A stretch of 64,000 nucleotides of DNA. It comes from Dryas octopetala. Lineage: Eukaryota; Streptophyta; Magnoliopsida; Rosales; Rosaceae. Below, piece by piece: positions 51,401 through 63,591 of the stretch (position 1 is the first letter of the stretch; every line of letters begins with the position of its first letter). The notes under the pieces are model-generated. The model was given only the letters and a program-made list of their open reading frames with translations, was not told the DNA's origin and did no database searches. A program made the translations under genes and the position numbers. The DNA is taken from the NCBI GenBank assembly GCA_963921425.1, contig OY992833.1:19571738-19635737 (forward strand), given 5' to 3'.

Positions 51401-54400
51401 TCTGAATTAGCCCTCACAAAAATGTTACTTAATTATTGGGAAAAATTAAACACACTAATAGACCACAGCAATCACCGACATATGACATGAAGGATCAATA
51501 TCATTTGGTTTTTGTATTTATCTTTTCTCTTATTAACCGATAAAGTAAACATCAAAAATTTAGTCATTTCTAGATCCTATATGTAAAACGAAAGTAGAAA
51601 GTCAATACAATAGCCATGTAGAAACCAAGGGAATATCCCCTGAATCTGACCTGCATCTTTGGAAAATAAATGAATAAAAGGAAGAATCTGAATATCCCTC
51701 TATTGGATGGAAGTTGTCCTATCAACAGAAAATATTTATTTGCCCTAGCAATGTGATAGCAAACATGCTTCTTTTTCTGGCATTCCTAGTTACTTGAAAT
51801 GAACTTACAGTAGCAAGAAAATCAAAAGAACTTAAGAATTCACAGAAAATATGTGAGGTCTGAAGTGATCACTGGACATATTCATGATCACCCATGCTGA
51901 ACCCTTGATCAACAATTTACTTTTCATGATAACTTTAACATTCATGAGAGGAATGATGTGCAGGATTTGAAGTGTCACAAGATAGACATGCAAGAAATGG
52001 TACATACTTTGAATTCTCCTCTTGTGCAGTGGATCCATTTGCTTCAGGCTGAAGAGCATCGGGCTGTAATTTAAACAAAAGAAATCAAATTAAAGACATT
52101 TATCAAAAAACTAAAAATATAAACTTTGATGAGTAGAGAGTCGCACCTGGTAAAGGACAATTGCTTTCTCCTCATTAGTATCTAGCATAGGCCTCTTGCC
52201 TGTCAAAACACTTGGAACTTCACAATCTAATAGAAGAACCATTTATAAAAAAAAAGTAAAAAATTAAAAAATTAAAAATTAAAAAAAAAACACTATAGAC
52301 TTTTGAATTAGAAACTGGAACAAACACTACACCAGATTACAGAACTTAGTTGACTGATTCTTTGCCTCCCAATATATGAAAATGACTATGAAGAGGAAAG
52401 GGAGGAAAAAGATACGAGCCTAATGAAACGTTCTCTGGAGTTCATGTTCTTACATGAACAAGGTAGCAAACTTTCCCCATTAGTCCCCTCACACCCCACC
52501 CTTTTTACCCCATATAGACACTAAAAGCAAAGATGCATAAAGGAAAGTAAAAAATGGGTTCTTGGGGAAGCATGGTAGGGGAAGGTATGGGTTGTCGCCA
52601 CCTGATAGAGGCAGTAGCCAGCGCCACTGGAGATCAAGTGTGTCAAGAAAGAGGACGGGAAACAACCCAAATACAAGGTAGCAAGCTTTCCCCATTAGTC
52701 CCCTCACACCCCAACACCCACCCTTTTTACCCCATATAGACACTAAAAGCAAAGATGCATAAAGGAAAGTGAAAAATGGGTTCTAGGGGAAGCATGGTAG
52801 AGGAAGGTATGGGTTGTCGCCACCTGATAGAGGCAGTAGCCAGGGCCACTGGAGATCAAGAGTGTCAAGAAAGAGGAGGGGAAACAACCCAAATACCAGA
52901 AGCCCAGTGCAGAAATTGAAAGGAAACACAAACAGGAAAAAAATCTCCTATTTTACTAATAGTGCAGTCATTGTGTCAATATATGCATAGTTGTCTTTTC
53001 AACAGTACCTTCAGCACTGTCCACAGGTTTTGCATGATTGTCCTCTACCTGCCACAAAGAAACTGAGATTGACTTTTCTAGGAAGATATCACATACAGAT
53101 CATTGAATGCTAAGAGATTTTACTTACAGGATTATGCCCCATATCATTGTTTCCTTGAATCACAAGTGCCTCCTCAATTTGTAAGATCTCAGATTCTAAA
53201 GCGTACACCCGTTCCAAGACCTCTGGAGTGCTCACAAAGCGAACAAACCTAACAAGTCACCTCACATATTAGTACAGCATGCCGATTTCCGAGGGAGAGA
53301 ATTATCATTGTAGTACAAGATATTGCATGACAGAGCTCTCTAAATAGTCACAGGATAGTATGATGAAATGTTGAGATTTTTTTTTGTTGTGATAATATGA
53401 AATGTTGAGATTATAAGAGTAAGCACTTTTCTTACATTTTTAAACAAATAAAAAAAATCAGTATTGTGTTTAAAATGATTCCAAATTAGCATCCAAACAT
53501 GCATTGTATGCACCACTCATGTTTACTCTTCAATTTCTAGTTCGTCGGCTTAGCTAAGAAGCTCAAGCTTATGCACTGTTCGCAAAATACTCTAAATAGG
53601 ACAGGGGGAGTGGATTCCATTCCAGACCTTTCCACTGTACTCCTTGTGAACCATGTTGCATCACGGCCAGACTCTGGCTCAAGAATAATTGAATAACCTC
53701 CCTTGGCCATTTGTTCTTGTGCAGTCTTCAAGTGAGAAAGAAATGGATTCAACAAACCGGAAGCTATTTTCTCCGTCTTTCCATTTGCAGATATAACAAG
53801 ATCGCACCTATCAAGAGGGAGGGAAACAAAACAAAAGAATCAAAGTGAGGACTCTGTTTTACAATTATACTTTCGCATAATAGTGTCTACCGGTTATATT
53901 AGGCAAGCTGGCATCTCAAATTCCCAACATATAGCAAGAAACGAACAAATAGTGCCTTTTCATCCAAAAATTTCTCTGTTTTGGTTCAAATAAAATTCAT
54001 TATTTAACCTCCACTCAGGAAAAAATAAATAAAAATAGTGCCTTGTCAATCGATGAATCTGTAAGCTTTCACCACAATGCACCTCAAGCACAAATTGAAC
54101 TATTGGAGACTATATTATCCCTAACAACCTTAAAAACAATAGGTACGTTTCATAAAAGGAAAAAAAAAAAAAAAAGTACGTAAACTAAACAAAAGGAAAG
54201 CAATCCAAATCCGAAAAGACTGAGAGTACCCAATAATCAAACACTCTTGCACAATAACTATCAAAGCGAAACAAAACTACTTACCAAAAGAATCACACTC
54301 ACACATCCAATATAACCCCAAAAGATCCTATCCCAAAAGTTTAAACACCAACACTCAGATCACTAAAGAAACATTTCCAGCTAAGTCATTGTTCATAACA

Positions 54401-54570
54401 ATACTATGAGATTGTAAGAAGGCAAACCCAATCTTTACTGCCAAATATTAAACAAAATTAAAGAAATCCAATAAGCACTGAAACCCATTGATAAAAAAAG
54501 AGAAGGATTACCTGGTCCGAGTGGGGGTGAGTTGAAACACAGCTGAGTCAAGCCGAGCTGAAGACCTCAT
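45461..54570 (-). CDS. CIP7: COP1-interacting protein 7-like
   Basis: Thirteen exons on the minus strand: 54570-54512, 53807-53628, 53248-53128, 53048-53009, 52226-52147, 52063-52008, 51373-51221, 51089-50884, 50537-48934, 48453-47518, 46914-46503, 45679-45617 and 45528-45461. Every junction is GT-AG and in phase, giving 1325 residues. CIP7 is a nuclear, COP1-binding positive regulator of light-induced genes. The conserved N-terminal block spans about residues 1-300 (LDSAVFQLTPTRTRCDLVI, FTRSTVERFVRFVSTPEVL, FAECFGASRLMDACRRFKEL). Then come a Pro/Tyr-rich stretch, a long acidic/Ser-rich disordered part, a coiled coil with ARAEKLRTFKADLQKIKKEK and EDMKRLEALKIQRQKRIAAR at about 810-860, and a C-terminus SRHFSLLSPFRSKTSEKK. 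The last exons were found by matching this tail. The gene symbol is by family resemblance. Confidence 0.93.
52459..52895. repeat. Tandem duplication of about 217 bp in a CIP7 intron
   Basis: Two adjacent copies start near AAGGTAGCAA (52459 and 52675). They share TTTCCCCATTAGTCCCCTCA, GGGTTGTCGCCACCTGATAG and GAGATCAAG, with only a few substitutions and a small indel. They lie in the intron between exons 4 and 5, and the high identity suggests a recent event. Confidence 0.93.
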
Positions 54571-57500
54571 TTTTACAGGGAAATCGTTTAGGGAGGCTTA
54601 CGACCAGGCTTTTAGAATCAATAAGAAGACAATGAAAGTAGCCCAAGTGGGATCAGAGACTCATTAAGAAAGTAAGGAACCGTGAAGCAAATTTATGAAA
54701 ACATGGGCTCAGAGCTAAAAAGAAGTTGAGAAAATTTCTGAAGCAACCCAGAAGAGAAAAGGTCTGGCTGAGCTCAAAAAAGTGAGCTTTTAGACAGAGA
54801 CTGAAACAAAGGAGAGAGAAGAGAGGATCCAAAGAGTGTGTGTTGTACTTTGGATACCCACTCAGCCAAGAGACTGAAAAAAACAAAAATAAAATAAAAT
54901 AAAGTGGTTGGATTTCGCCTGGTGTAAATATGAGAGAAGATAAGGGCAAATTAGGAGAAAACAGATAAAGTTGACGAGCGGTGCTGAGACGAAAAGGACA
55001 AATATCATATTATATATCAGAATATCATGGTATAGTTGGTGACAAAGACCGAATTTTCCTGGTGGAAATTACCAAAATGCCCGTTTCCTTTTCATAGGAC
55101 CGTTGTGAGACCTCCCGGGTCCCCCACTAGGCTGTCTTTGGCAAGTGGTTGGCGTTTAATTTAACCAAAAGGGCGTTTGACTTGAGAGGAGTAAATTGCT
55201 TAAATTGCTTGAAGCCAGTTTTTGGTAAGAAAATGAGAGATAATAGGAACAAAAATATTGAATAATTAAATAAACATTTATTGGGTCAGACCGTCAGACC
55301 AAAGAAGAAAAAACAGAAATAAACATTTATTGGGTATTGAATTCAATCATTCATGAACTTGCTCACCAACCCTTATTCTTACCAAGGTGTCACTAATACC
55401 AAAACTATTGGAATTCTAATGGATTACAAACAAATTTGACCAACTCTTACTTTTCATTTTGAACAGAATTTGAACTCAGAATTCATGTTCTTGTCAATGA
55501 ATTAATTGACTTTTTCAAATTAATTACCCTTTTGTTCATTCTAATCTCATAATTAACATAATCATTGCATAAGATTGACGATAACAAGTCCATATAAAAA
55601 GGGTTTTTATCCCACACCAAGGTTGTGTCGACTGTTTCTTCAAGTGATGATGAGATTGGAGAAGCTGAATTATAGAATAAGCCAATACAGCTTTGAAATG
55701 CTAATAATCTTATTAATTAAACACCCATGGCTAATTTGTATGGTCATGAAACAAGTTAATCATGACTCATGAGGAAAAGGTCTACCAAATCAATGATTTG
55801 ATAAGTGATAAACAAGCTGCCACTACTAGATGAATGTTTGTATTAGAACAATTATTATTGGTTTTTGCAAAGGTGTCCATTTCCTTTGGTTTTTTTTTGT
55901 TTGTGATAAAGTGTTTTTTTTTTTTGTCACAAAGTAAATTTATTTGTCATTTGCAATTTTTAGGTGAGTTTAGTCATCATTAAATGTTGTAAAATGAACT
56001 TTAAAATAATTTATTAAAAAATTATTATGTATAATAGTAATATTGAATAATATGTTTACATACTAATTCACCTAAATTATTATATATATATAATAATTCA
56101 TATAAAGTCACCAACCGAACTACAATAGTGAGATTGACCCAAAATTAATTAGGAAAACTCCGTACATATTCTTTTTTTTTTTTTTTGTCTGAACATTTTC
56201 ATATAAATAGGGGTGAAGTGAAGTCATACTCGAACCTGCAGTGGTCATACAAGGATAAATTATTTTATATAATCGATATATTGATACGTAGTATAATTAA
56301 TCTATGTGTTATAATATAAGTGGATGTTATTAATATTATACCCTACTAATATAAACACATTATCTAATAATACTCTTACACATTAGATTGGTTATACCAT
56401 ATAACAGTATATCGGTTATACCCTATAATTTTTCGCCATACAAATATATAACTCCCCCTTCAACTGCCCCAAACCATCAACGGGCCCAACCCCTCTAAAT
56501 CTCTAAATCTCTAATGTATGAAAGAGTATGTAAATAACATAATAAACTTTGCAATTAAGTTAGCAGCGGTGGTCCCTCTTCTATTTGATCTTTAAAATTT
56601 AGCCCCCCTAATTAAAAATCCCTCACTACGTCCCCACATATGGACCATATATTGGCAATCAATCGCTTGGCAGATGTTAGGATTGATTTCAAGTTCTTTC
56701 TTGACTTATCTTATTCTCGTACAAGAATATAAACTTAAGATGTTTTTTTATTATTAATTACTGCTAAAGTGCTAAGAACAAAAAAACCTCTTATATTAAT
56801 CATAAATGCAATACATTAATAACGTAATTAAGCTAAAGAACACTTCTTGCACATAAACGTGTTTGTCAATGTAAATTAGACTGAATGCTCGATAGCTGCA
56901 TCCGCTACTCAGTATCTGCAGTTAAATTTTTTACTTAAATCTTAATATTCGTGAGGTTGATTAAGTTTTTTTATAATATGCTTTAGGAGATTTATTGGTT
57001 AATTGAAGATTTAAAATTAGGGTTTTTTTATCAAGAATATATAATATAATGCAATGTACATTGTAACTATAGATGCAGAAAATTTTGCGCATGCAACTGC
57101 CCAAGTACTCGGTGATAATTTTTTTACTAAAATTTAATAAGAAATATCAAGCGCTCGACAATAATTTTTATTCTTAAAATTTAAATTGCAACTGGTTGTT
57201 CTTGTGATTAATAAAATCATATATTTTTGTCCTTCTAATAAACCACCCTTTGGTTTTTTTCTATAATGATCATCTATTACAAAAGTGTGTGTGGAAAAAT
57301 ATGCTGGCGGTTTTTGTGGTTCCTTCTTCTTAACTCTTTTGATTCATCTCCCTTTTATAAAGGTCTTTGAATAGAACCAAAAGAAATTAATATGCTAATC
57401 TAATCAACTATAGTATAATTAGCGGTGCGTTTATTTAAACTGGTAGTAATATGCAATGTAGGTGCAGTGGGCTCCAACCCTAAATCGTGGATCCCATGCA

Positions 57501-58738
57501 GATCTGCCTATCAATAATTCAATATTAAAATTTGGATCTATTTAGATCTCCGTCTTACCCATCAGGCCTTCCTAGCAGGTGGTACATAAAAATTAAAATG
57601 GTTGATTCAGAAAGAAGAATTCCAACCTCACAGGCTCATTCCTATTATCAATGCGGAGGTTGGTATCATATTTGAATTCTTTACTTTTTTTTTTCTGTTA
57701 ATTTTTATTTATTTTAATTCTAACCTTGTAATATAAATTTAAAAGTTATAATATGATTTAACTGACTCCCACTCAAAAAATGTTAAAAATTTGTTTTATC
57801 TTTTATAGGTGATCTAGATATGTTGGAATCACCATGACAACTTGATTTGTTTTGATATTATATTACAGTATAAGTATTTAGATCCAAATTAATTGACAGG
57901 GAATAAAGAAATCATTATATTATATATTATGATGTAAGATTATAAATTTCCGTTGTGAGATTCTATTCTCAACAAATGGTATCATCAATTTCACCTAGCT
58001 GCTTGAAGTTAGAGTGTCTTTGTTTTTTATATTGTTCCACAAATTCAAATGTTATTTCTCCGATGGTCAAAAACGGATGTACCTGAATATCATATATACA
58101 TATTTTCACAATAATATTGACTTTGACTGCATTGCTCTCAACAGAAGACAAAGAAATCTTGGCCTCACCTGCGCAGCAACATTGAGGCAGCATCTGCAGC
58201 CATAACTAAGGCCCATACAAACCCATCTATAAGAATAAGAATAAAGGTGATGAAGCACGGATCGATGGTCATTGACAAGAAAACAAAAATAAAAGTGTGA
58301 CTAGTGCTTTTAGGTCATATCAAATCAATACAGTGAATAAACAATTAGAATGGACTTGTGAGCAAGAGCCAAGAGGTAACTATCAGTCTATAACAGTTGA
58401 TAATGTTTATGTTCTTAGTTCAATTTGTTTTGAGTTGGTGCCAGCTAGCCAGTTCAATCTAGCAATCAATTAAGGTAGGTAGAAATCCAACCTGCTTATT
58501 CCTCACCTCTCTCCGACTCTCTTTTTATTTTGAGAGCTGCTATTTGCACATCCCTAATTTTCTCTTTGCACACACTTTTCTCCTACACACCCCTTATTAA
58601 TTTGTCAAACATAAAATTTCTTTTTTACACACCCCTATTATGACCAAAATACTCCAATCTCACTAATATGTCTAAATTTCTCTTTACACACCCTCTCAAC
58701 CCAAACATTACACACTCCCACAAACACATCTACACTAC
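54571..58738. other. CIP7 promoter side and gene-free spacer
   Basis: The first ~500 bases are the CIP7 leader and promoter. The rest is AT-rich, with T runs at about 55912-55924 and 56171-56186 and no recognisable gene. A minus-strand frame at 57969-58193 looks like a fragment at most. The 58540-58738 stretch repeats ACACACCCCT-type words, like a short interspersed repeat, just before the retrotransposon. Confidence 0.45.
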
Positions 58739-58961
58739 TGTTGAACCGTAAAAAAATTCAAAAAAAATACAAAGGTTGAGGTTGAGATAAGATCCTCATA
58801 TGCCATGTGCCACATTAATTTCAAATGAAAACAAATTGAAAAGTGAGATAATGTGGATTTATCTGAAAGCTTAATTATCTCTTATCTGATGAGTTTAAAT
58901 TTAAATGGAGAGAGTTATCTCATCTCCATCTGATCTCATCACTTGGACTTCCCATGGACTC

Positions 58962-58969
58962 TATAAATA
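58962..58969 (+). promoter_or_regulatory. LTR TATA box
   Basis: TATAAATA about 220 bases into the LTR, followed by a purine-rich GAGAAAGAGG leader. Position and sequence fit the retrotransposon promoter, with transcription expected to begin near 58990-59000. Confidence 0.6.
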
Positions 58970-59125
58970 GAGCATAAGGGATTCGGAGGAGAGAAAGAGG
59001 AGAGAAAGAGGAGAGAAGACACCGAAAGGCTGCAGGAAGAAGAAGAACGTCTATTTGCCATCACCAAAGCTTTGCCACTGCTAGGTAGATGACACTTCTT
59101 TTATTCATTGCTCCTTCCAATATTT

Positions 59126-59347
59126 GGTTTCGGCTGAAACCCCAATAAAGTTTACCAAAGGATTCGGCTGAATCCATTTTCTCTCAATCGGTTTCGGCTG
59201 AAACCACAAAAATTCATCAAAGGATTCGGCTGAATCCATTTTCTCTCAATCGGTTTCGGCTGAAACCACCAAAATTTATCAAAGGATTCGGCTGAATCCA
59301 TCTCCAAATTGGTTTCGGCTGAAACCATAAAGGATTCTGCTTAATCC
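59126..59347 (+). repeat. Alternating hairpin minisatellite in the LTR
   Basis: Eight 16-base units about 31 bases apart alternate between two kinds. GGTTTCGGCTGAAACC lies at 59126, 59190, 59252 and 59311. GGATTCGGCTGAATCC lies at 59160, 59222 and 59284, with a decayed copy at 59332. Each has six-base complementary arms (GGTTTC/GAAACC or GGATTC/GAATCC) around a GGCT loop. The spacers carry ATTTTCTCTCAATC or a relative of it. Confidence 0.92.
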
Positions 59348-60224
59348 ATATATCTCAAGCACCGAACGGGTTGGGCCGAATCCATGGTGCGTTGAGTTAC
59401 AAAAAATGCAGTTAGTTTGCTGATTAAAATGGTCCAAAGCAGAAGCGATAGGTACCTGCAAACCAAAGAAATGAAGGTTTTAGCCTACAAAAGCAAGGTC
59501 ATAAACTATCTTGCTAGTCTGACATACCAGCCACGCAGAGGTTGCACCACACGAGGAAAGAAGTAAAAAAAAATAAATTGACTTCCACCTCTTTATGGTG
59601 CTGCAATCCTGAGCAAAATACAAGATCAGTATTGCCAAGTCTAATAGGTGGGATGTGCAGCAAAAATAAAAAAGGGGGGAGTAATGGATTAATGTGAGCT
59701 CACGCAGGCTAAATTTAGAGCCCAAAAGACATGGGGCTGCTGCACTTTGAGATTCTGAGAATTGGCCCAAAGGCTTGCTGCCATGTGGCATTTAAGTTGC
59801 TATTCAACTCACCAAAGTATTGCAATGCGGTCAGAGAGCAACATATATCATTCCAAGGCCTTAATTTAAGTTGCAGCAATAAAGTTCATATTGTGGGGCT
59901 TTCTAAGTTTGGTTCCAGGAAGAAAAAAAAGAATGTGGTTGCTTTCCATCATCTTTGGTTATCAAAGCCAGTGGACTTGCATGCTCAAAGGAGATGTACC
60001 TCCAAAATCTCACCAACTGGGCCTACAAGGAAGTAGAGGCCAATTCTTATTTGAATTGCATCTACTGTAATTGGCTTATATAATGAAATACAAAAAAATA
60101 TATATGCCAAGTATCAAACAGTGAGCAATCAAATTCAAAGGGTTTGTTGTCAAATCTAACATGCCCATTAACAAAAAAATTGGTTTAAAATAAACAAAGT
60201 CCGGTGGTCTCCCAAATTCTCTTT

Positions 60225-60690
60225 CGCCCATTAAAAATATAAAATGTGTCAATTAATAAATAATTGATACAAAGGTATTAGTGGGCACATAACCAAATTC
60301 ATGTTTGCCCATTAATAAATAAAGTGTGTCAATTAATAAATAATTGATACAAAAAATATAGTGGGCACATATCAAATCTAACTCTCTCAAATTCATGTTA
60401 GCCCATTATAAAAGAATGTACCATTTAACAAATAAATGATACAAAAAATATTAATGGGCACATTTTCCTCCAAATCCCAATTCTTAAATTGGTACAAAAC
60501 CAACACTCTCAAATTGGTATAAAACCAACTCTCTCAATCGGTATAAAACCGAAACCAAATCCAAACCCCAAATTTAAACTCTCAAATTGGTACAAAACCA
60601 CATTTCTCAAATGGTACAAAACCATCTCTCTTAAATTGGTACAAAACCAAATATCTCAAATCTAAATCCTAAATTCAACTTCAAAATGGC
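60225..60690 (+). repeat. Short tandem repeats in the LTR
   Basis: From 60225 to about 60470 a roughly 80-base unit with AATTAATAAATAATTGATAC and AGTGGGCACAT repeats three times. From about 60480 to 60690 a shorter motif, CTCAAATTGGTACAAAACCA, recurs about seven times with changes. Neither is coding. Confidence 0.85.
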
Positions 60691-61319
60691 ACAAAGCCAA
60701 TCAAGTCAAATTCTTTCACCGAACTACGTCTGGTTTGATCCCATCATGGGTACGTAGGCAATGTGAGCAAAATTCACACTCAACCTCATTTACAAAATTC
60801 TCTAAATTCCCTTAGGAATTAATTCATATAAATTTCTTTGAATTAATTTCGCACCAAATCAAATCCACCCAAATCCTTCAGAAATTAGTTCTACACACAA
60901 AAGTCCCTGAATTAATTTCTCAAATCAAATCCAAAGGCTCTAAACCCTACCCAAATTACACAAATCATTTAAATGGGTCATCCACCCATTTAATTCCCAA
61001 AAACTCGGAACTACGTGTGGTTTGATCCTGCAATGGGTACGTAGGCAACCTAAAATACAGGTGCAACCGCAATCACAAGTAAATTCCATTTCAATGGGTC
61101 GTTTACCTATTGGAAATCCAAACACTCACCAAGTGATCCGTTGGTTTCATTACATTTGGAATCAAAGGGTGTTCCCTTGAGTTAAGGGACTATAATTAAG
61201 AGATGTACTCCATCTTGAATGGGTCGTACCCAAAATAATAAAACCCTCATTCCATAAATGAATTTGGGTGAAATTATGTTGGGTAATATTTATTATTTAT
61301 TTACAAATTTTGTTCAACA

Positions 61320-61350
61320 TAATTTTTGGCACGCTCGGTGGGACCCATTC
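61320..61350 (+). other. Probable primer-binding region
   Basis: Directly after the LTR end lies TTGGCACGCTCGGTGGGACC (61326-61345), the kind of conserved stretch found at this place in plant Ty3/Gypsy elements. I cannot say which tRNA it pairs with. Confidence 0.5.
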
Positions 61351-61437
61351 TCCCTTTCATCTCCAATATAATGGAACTAATCCTTTATATTGCATTTGCC
61401 TCTCAGGAAAGTCAAAGGAGACAGAGAGATAGATCAA

Positions 61438-62574
61438 ATGGCACCACAAGTCACAATCTACTTCCATGAGCTCTCAGCCTCTCAAACAGAGAGCGGATGC
61501 TCGAAACATGCTGGTTACCATACCACATTTGTCATCGATCAAGCACCATTTTCAAGCAACGTTCCAAGGCTAAATGCTGGAGTCAAAGCTAAGGTCACCA
61601 AGGCCCAACAAGTAAGGACTTCATCAAAGAATGCCACCAAAACTTCAAAGAAGCGGATGGCAAGAGCTCTAAGGAAGAAAGCCACAAAAACTAGTGCTGT
61701 TGAGGTTGCTAAAGCCATTTCAAAAGTAGCTGTTGGAGCAACATCCACCACAGCCAATGCCAGCAAGGCCAAAAGTCACATAGTCACCAAGACTGCCCAA
61801 ATTTTGATTGGGTCTATACCAATCAACTTGACCATTACGGAGTCAACCATGATAATTTCCAGCAAAGAAGAAGAGGAGGTTCCAACAAGCCGAAAGGCCG
61901 AGACCCTCAAATCTACACAACAAGCATTAATGGAAGCTACAACAACACTTCCACCACCCATTAAAAAAGACATCATTGACACAAGTGCCCAATCCCAAGT
62001 ACAAGATTTTGGTTCACATTCTACCGACCCACACATGGGGCATGGTAGAGATGTTCAAGGACCATACCCATGGGGGCAGTCAACAATGAACGAGTTTGTG
62101 GACCCGACGAAGGGGGCATTTCTTGAGTCCCAAGTCGAGCCAAGACCCCACCTAGTCCCCGTCATTCCTGCATGGGTCTGGGCGATGTCATATGGGTACC
62201 CAGAGGATATGTCGATCCCAAATGATACCTCTGAAGATGAAGACCCAGCATGGTCTTCCAATCCTTTGTATGGAAACGCTGAGTCTTTCTTTCAAGAAGA
62301 GGAAACTCTAAAGAAATCAACAACCCAGTCTCATGTGTCCAAGACAAATGAGGACGTAAAGTCCGAATACATGTCAGTTATGGTTATTAGCGCAATGAGT
62401 ATTGAGGAACAAAATCAAAAACTGCAAAGAAAGATTGCTGAAAAAGAGGCAGAAATGAAAAAATTGAAGGATGAACATGATGTAGAAATAGCAAGATTGA
62501 CTGCTAAATTAGCCAAGGCTAATGTCAACAATAGTGGAAAATCGGAAAAAGGACATAGAGTCACTGGTAGCTGA
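61438..62574 (+). CDS. Retrotransposon ORF upstream of gag (basic and coiled coil)
   Basis: About 378 residues from the first ATG (MAPQVTIYFHELSAS). The frame is open back to 61390 but without an ATG. A Lys/Ala-rich basic segment at residues 60-115 (KTSKKRMARALRKKATKTS) resembles linker-histone tails and may bind nucleic acid. The middle is Pro/Ser-rich. The end (about 320-365) is a strong coiled coil, EEQNQKLQRKIAEKEAEMKK. In related elements this coiled coil leads straight into gag in one frame. Here the frame ends just inside the gag start, in a different phase. The function is not established. Confidence 0.7.
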   Translation: MAPQVTIYFHELSASQTESGCSKHAGYHTTFVIDQAPFSSNVPRLNAGVKAKVTKAQQVRTSSKNATKTSKKRMARALRKKATKTSAVEVAKAISKVAVGATSTTANASKAKSHIVTKTAQILIGSIPINLTITESTMIISSKEEEEVPTSRKAETLKSTQQALMEATTTLPPPIKKDIIDTSAQSQVQDFGSHSTDPHMGHGRDVQGPYPWGQSTMNEFVDPTKGAFLESQVEPRPHLVPVIPAWVWAMSYGYPEDMSIPNDTSEDEDPAWSSNPLYGNAESFFQEEETLKKSTTQSHVSKTNEDVKSEYMSVMVISAMSIEEQNQKLQRKIAEKEAEMKKLKDEHDVEIARLTAKLAKANVNNSGKSEKGHRVTGS

Positions 62575-63547
62575 AGGAATCAAGAAAGCTCTGATGTCCC
62601 AAAATCCACCAATTCTTGGGTATTTGAAACCTTACCCGGACCACTACGATGCATGCCCATTCCCTAAAAATTATCATAAACCAGTCTTTGATAAGTTTGA
62701 TGGGATAAACGGCTCTCCCCTTGAACATCTAGCTCATTTCTATTCAGCTTGTGGGGAGACTTCACGGTCAGATGCCTTGCTCATAAGGCAATTTGTTCAG
62801 TCGCTCAAAGGATCAGCTTTCACCTGGTATACTCATTTACCACCACATTCCATTCACACATGGGAAGACATGCAAAAAGCATTTCTAGCTCAATTTGTCA
62901 ACGCCAAGAAAAAAGTCACACTTCTTGACTTGACTGAAGCTAGGCAAGGTCCCTATGAGAATGTTAATGAGTTCATTGCCAGATGGAGAAGCCTTAATGT
63001 TCAATACATAGAGAAATTAAGTGAACAATCTGCAGTACAAATTTGTTCAAGTAATCTCTTGCCTGAGATAGCGTCATTTGTCTGCGCTCGAGAACCCCAA
63101 ACGTTTGATGCATTAGTCTCAAAGGCATGCAACGTTGAAAAACAAATTGCGCGCCAGAAAACCATAACCCAAGAGGTGTACTCAAGACATGAGACAACTG
63201 ACAGTGAGGAGGAGACCGAGTCAATGGCTACCTTTGCTGAAATTGACAAAAAGTCTGATAGAGGCAAAGGAAAAGAGGAACCAAGGGAGCTAATGCTCAA
63301 AGAAAGGAAAGAAGCCAAATTCACCTTTGACGAAGAGGATGTCGAGGAAATATTCTTTGAGCTTCTCAAAGCCAAAGCTATCAAGCTTCCCGAGCCAAAA
63401 CGACTGAATGAAGCCAAGAAGGCAAATAGCTCCGGATATTGTTGGTATCATCAAGTTACTGGTCATTCTACAAAGGATTGCAACATTCTCAAGAACATAA
63501 TCCAAGAGATGATTGACAACAATGAGATAGTGGTGGATTTAACTTAA
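62522..63547 (+). CDS. gag: Retrotransposon Gag (capsid/nucleocapsid), 341 residues
   Basis: Ty3-type Gag with the retrotransposon gag domain at about residues 55-200 (HLAHFYSACGE, FVQSLKGSAFTWYTHLPP, TWEDMQKAFLAQF, FIARWRSLN). A Glu/Lys-rich linker follows, then a C-terminal CWYHQVTGHSTKDC knuckle: Cys-x2-His-x4-His-x4-Cys with an extra His, a zinc-knuckle variant. It assembles the capsid around element RNA in the cytoplasm. It overlaps the preceding ORF by 53 bases in another frame. The stop comes after VVDLT, before any protease, so either Gag ends here or the polyprotein is broken. Confidence 0.9.
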   Translation: MSTIVENRKKDIESLVAEGIKKALMSQNPPILGYLKPYPDHYDACPFPKNYHKPVFDKFDGINGSPLEHLAHFYSACGETSRSDALLIRQFVQSLKGSAFTWYTHLPPHSIHTWEDMQKAFLAQFVNAKKKVTLLDLTEARQGPYENVNEFIARWRSLNVQYIEKLSEQSAVQICSSNLLPEIASFVCAREPQTFDALVSKACNVEKQIARQKTITQEVYSRHETTDSEEETESMATFAEIDKKSDRGKGKEEPRELMLKERKEAKFTFDEEDVEEIFFELLKAKAIKLPEPKRLNEAKKANSSGYCWYHQVTGHSTKDCNILKNIIQEMIDNNEIVVDLT

Positions 63548-63591
63548 AGCCACATGTTTCAAAAGAAAAAGAAAGAAAAAAAAAAAAAAGA

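Larger units (their letters stand above)
58739..61319 (+). repeat. 5' LTR, about 2.58 kb
   Basis: It begins TGTTGAAC and ends GTTCAACA, an 8-base perfect terminal inverted repeat of the TG...CA type. The end is followed immediately by the presumed primer-binding region. Inside are a TATA box at 58962, a purine-rich leader, an alternating hairpin minisatellite, a series of short tandem repeats and two copies of an ACGT-armed motif. The 3' LTR is not in the window, so the left border rests on the terminal repeat alone. Confidence 0.75.

Noticed and set aside
57969..58193. Minus-strand frame followed by an ADAASMLLR-like stretch
   Set aside because: It faintly recalls a chaperonin-type C-terminus, but the surrounding frames are broken and I could not anchor it to a family.
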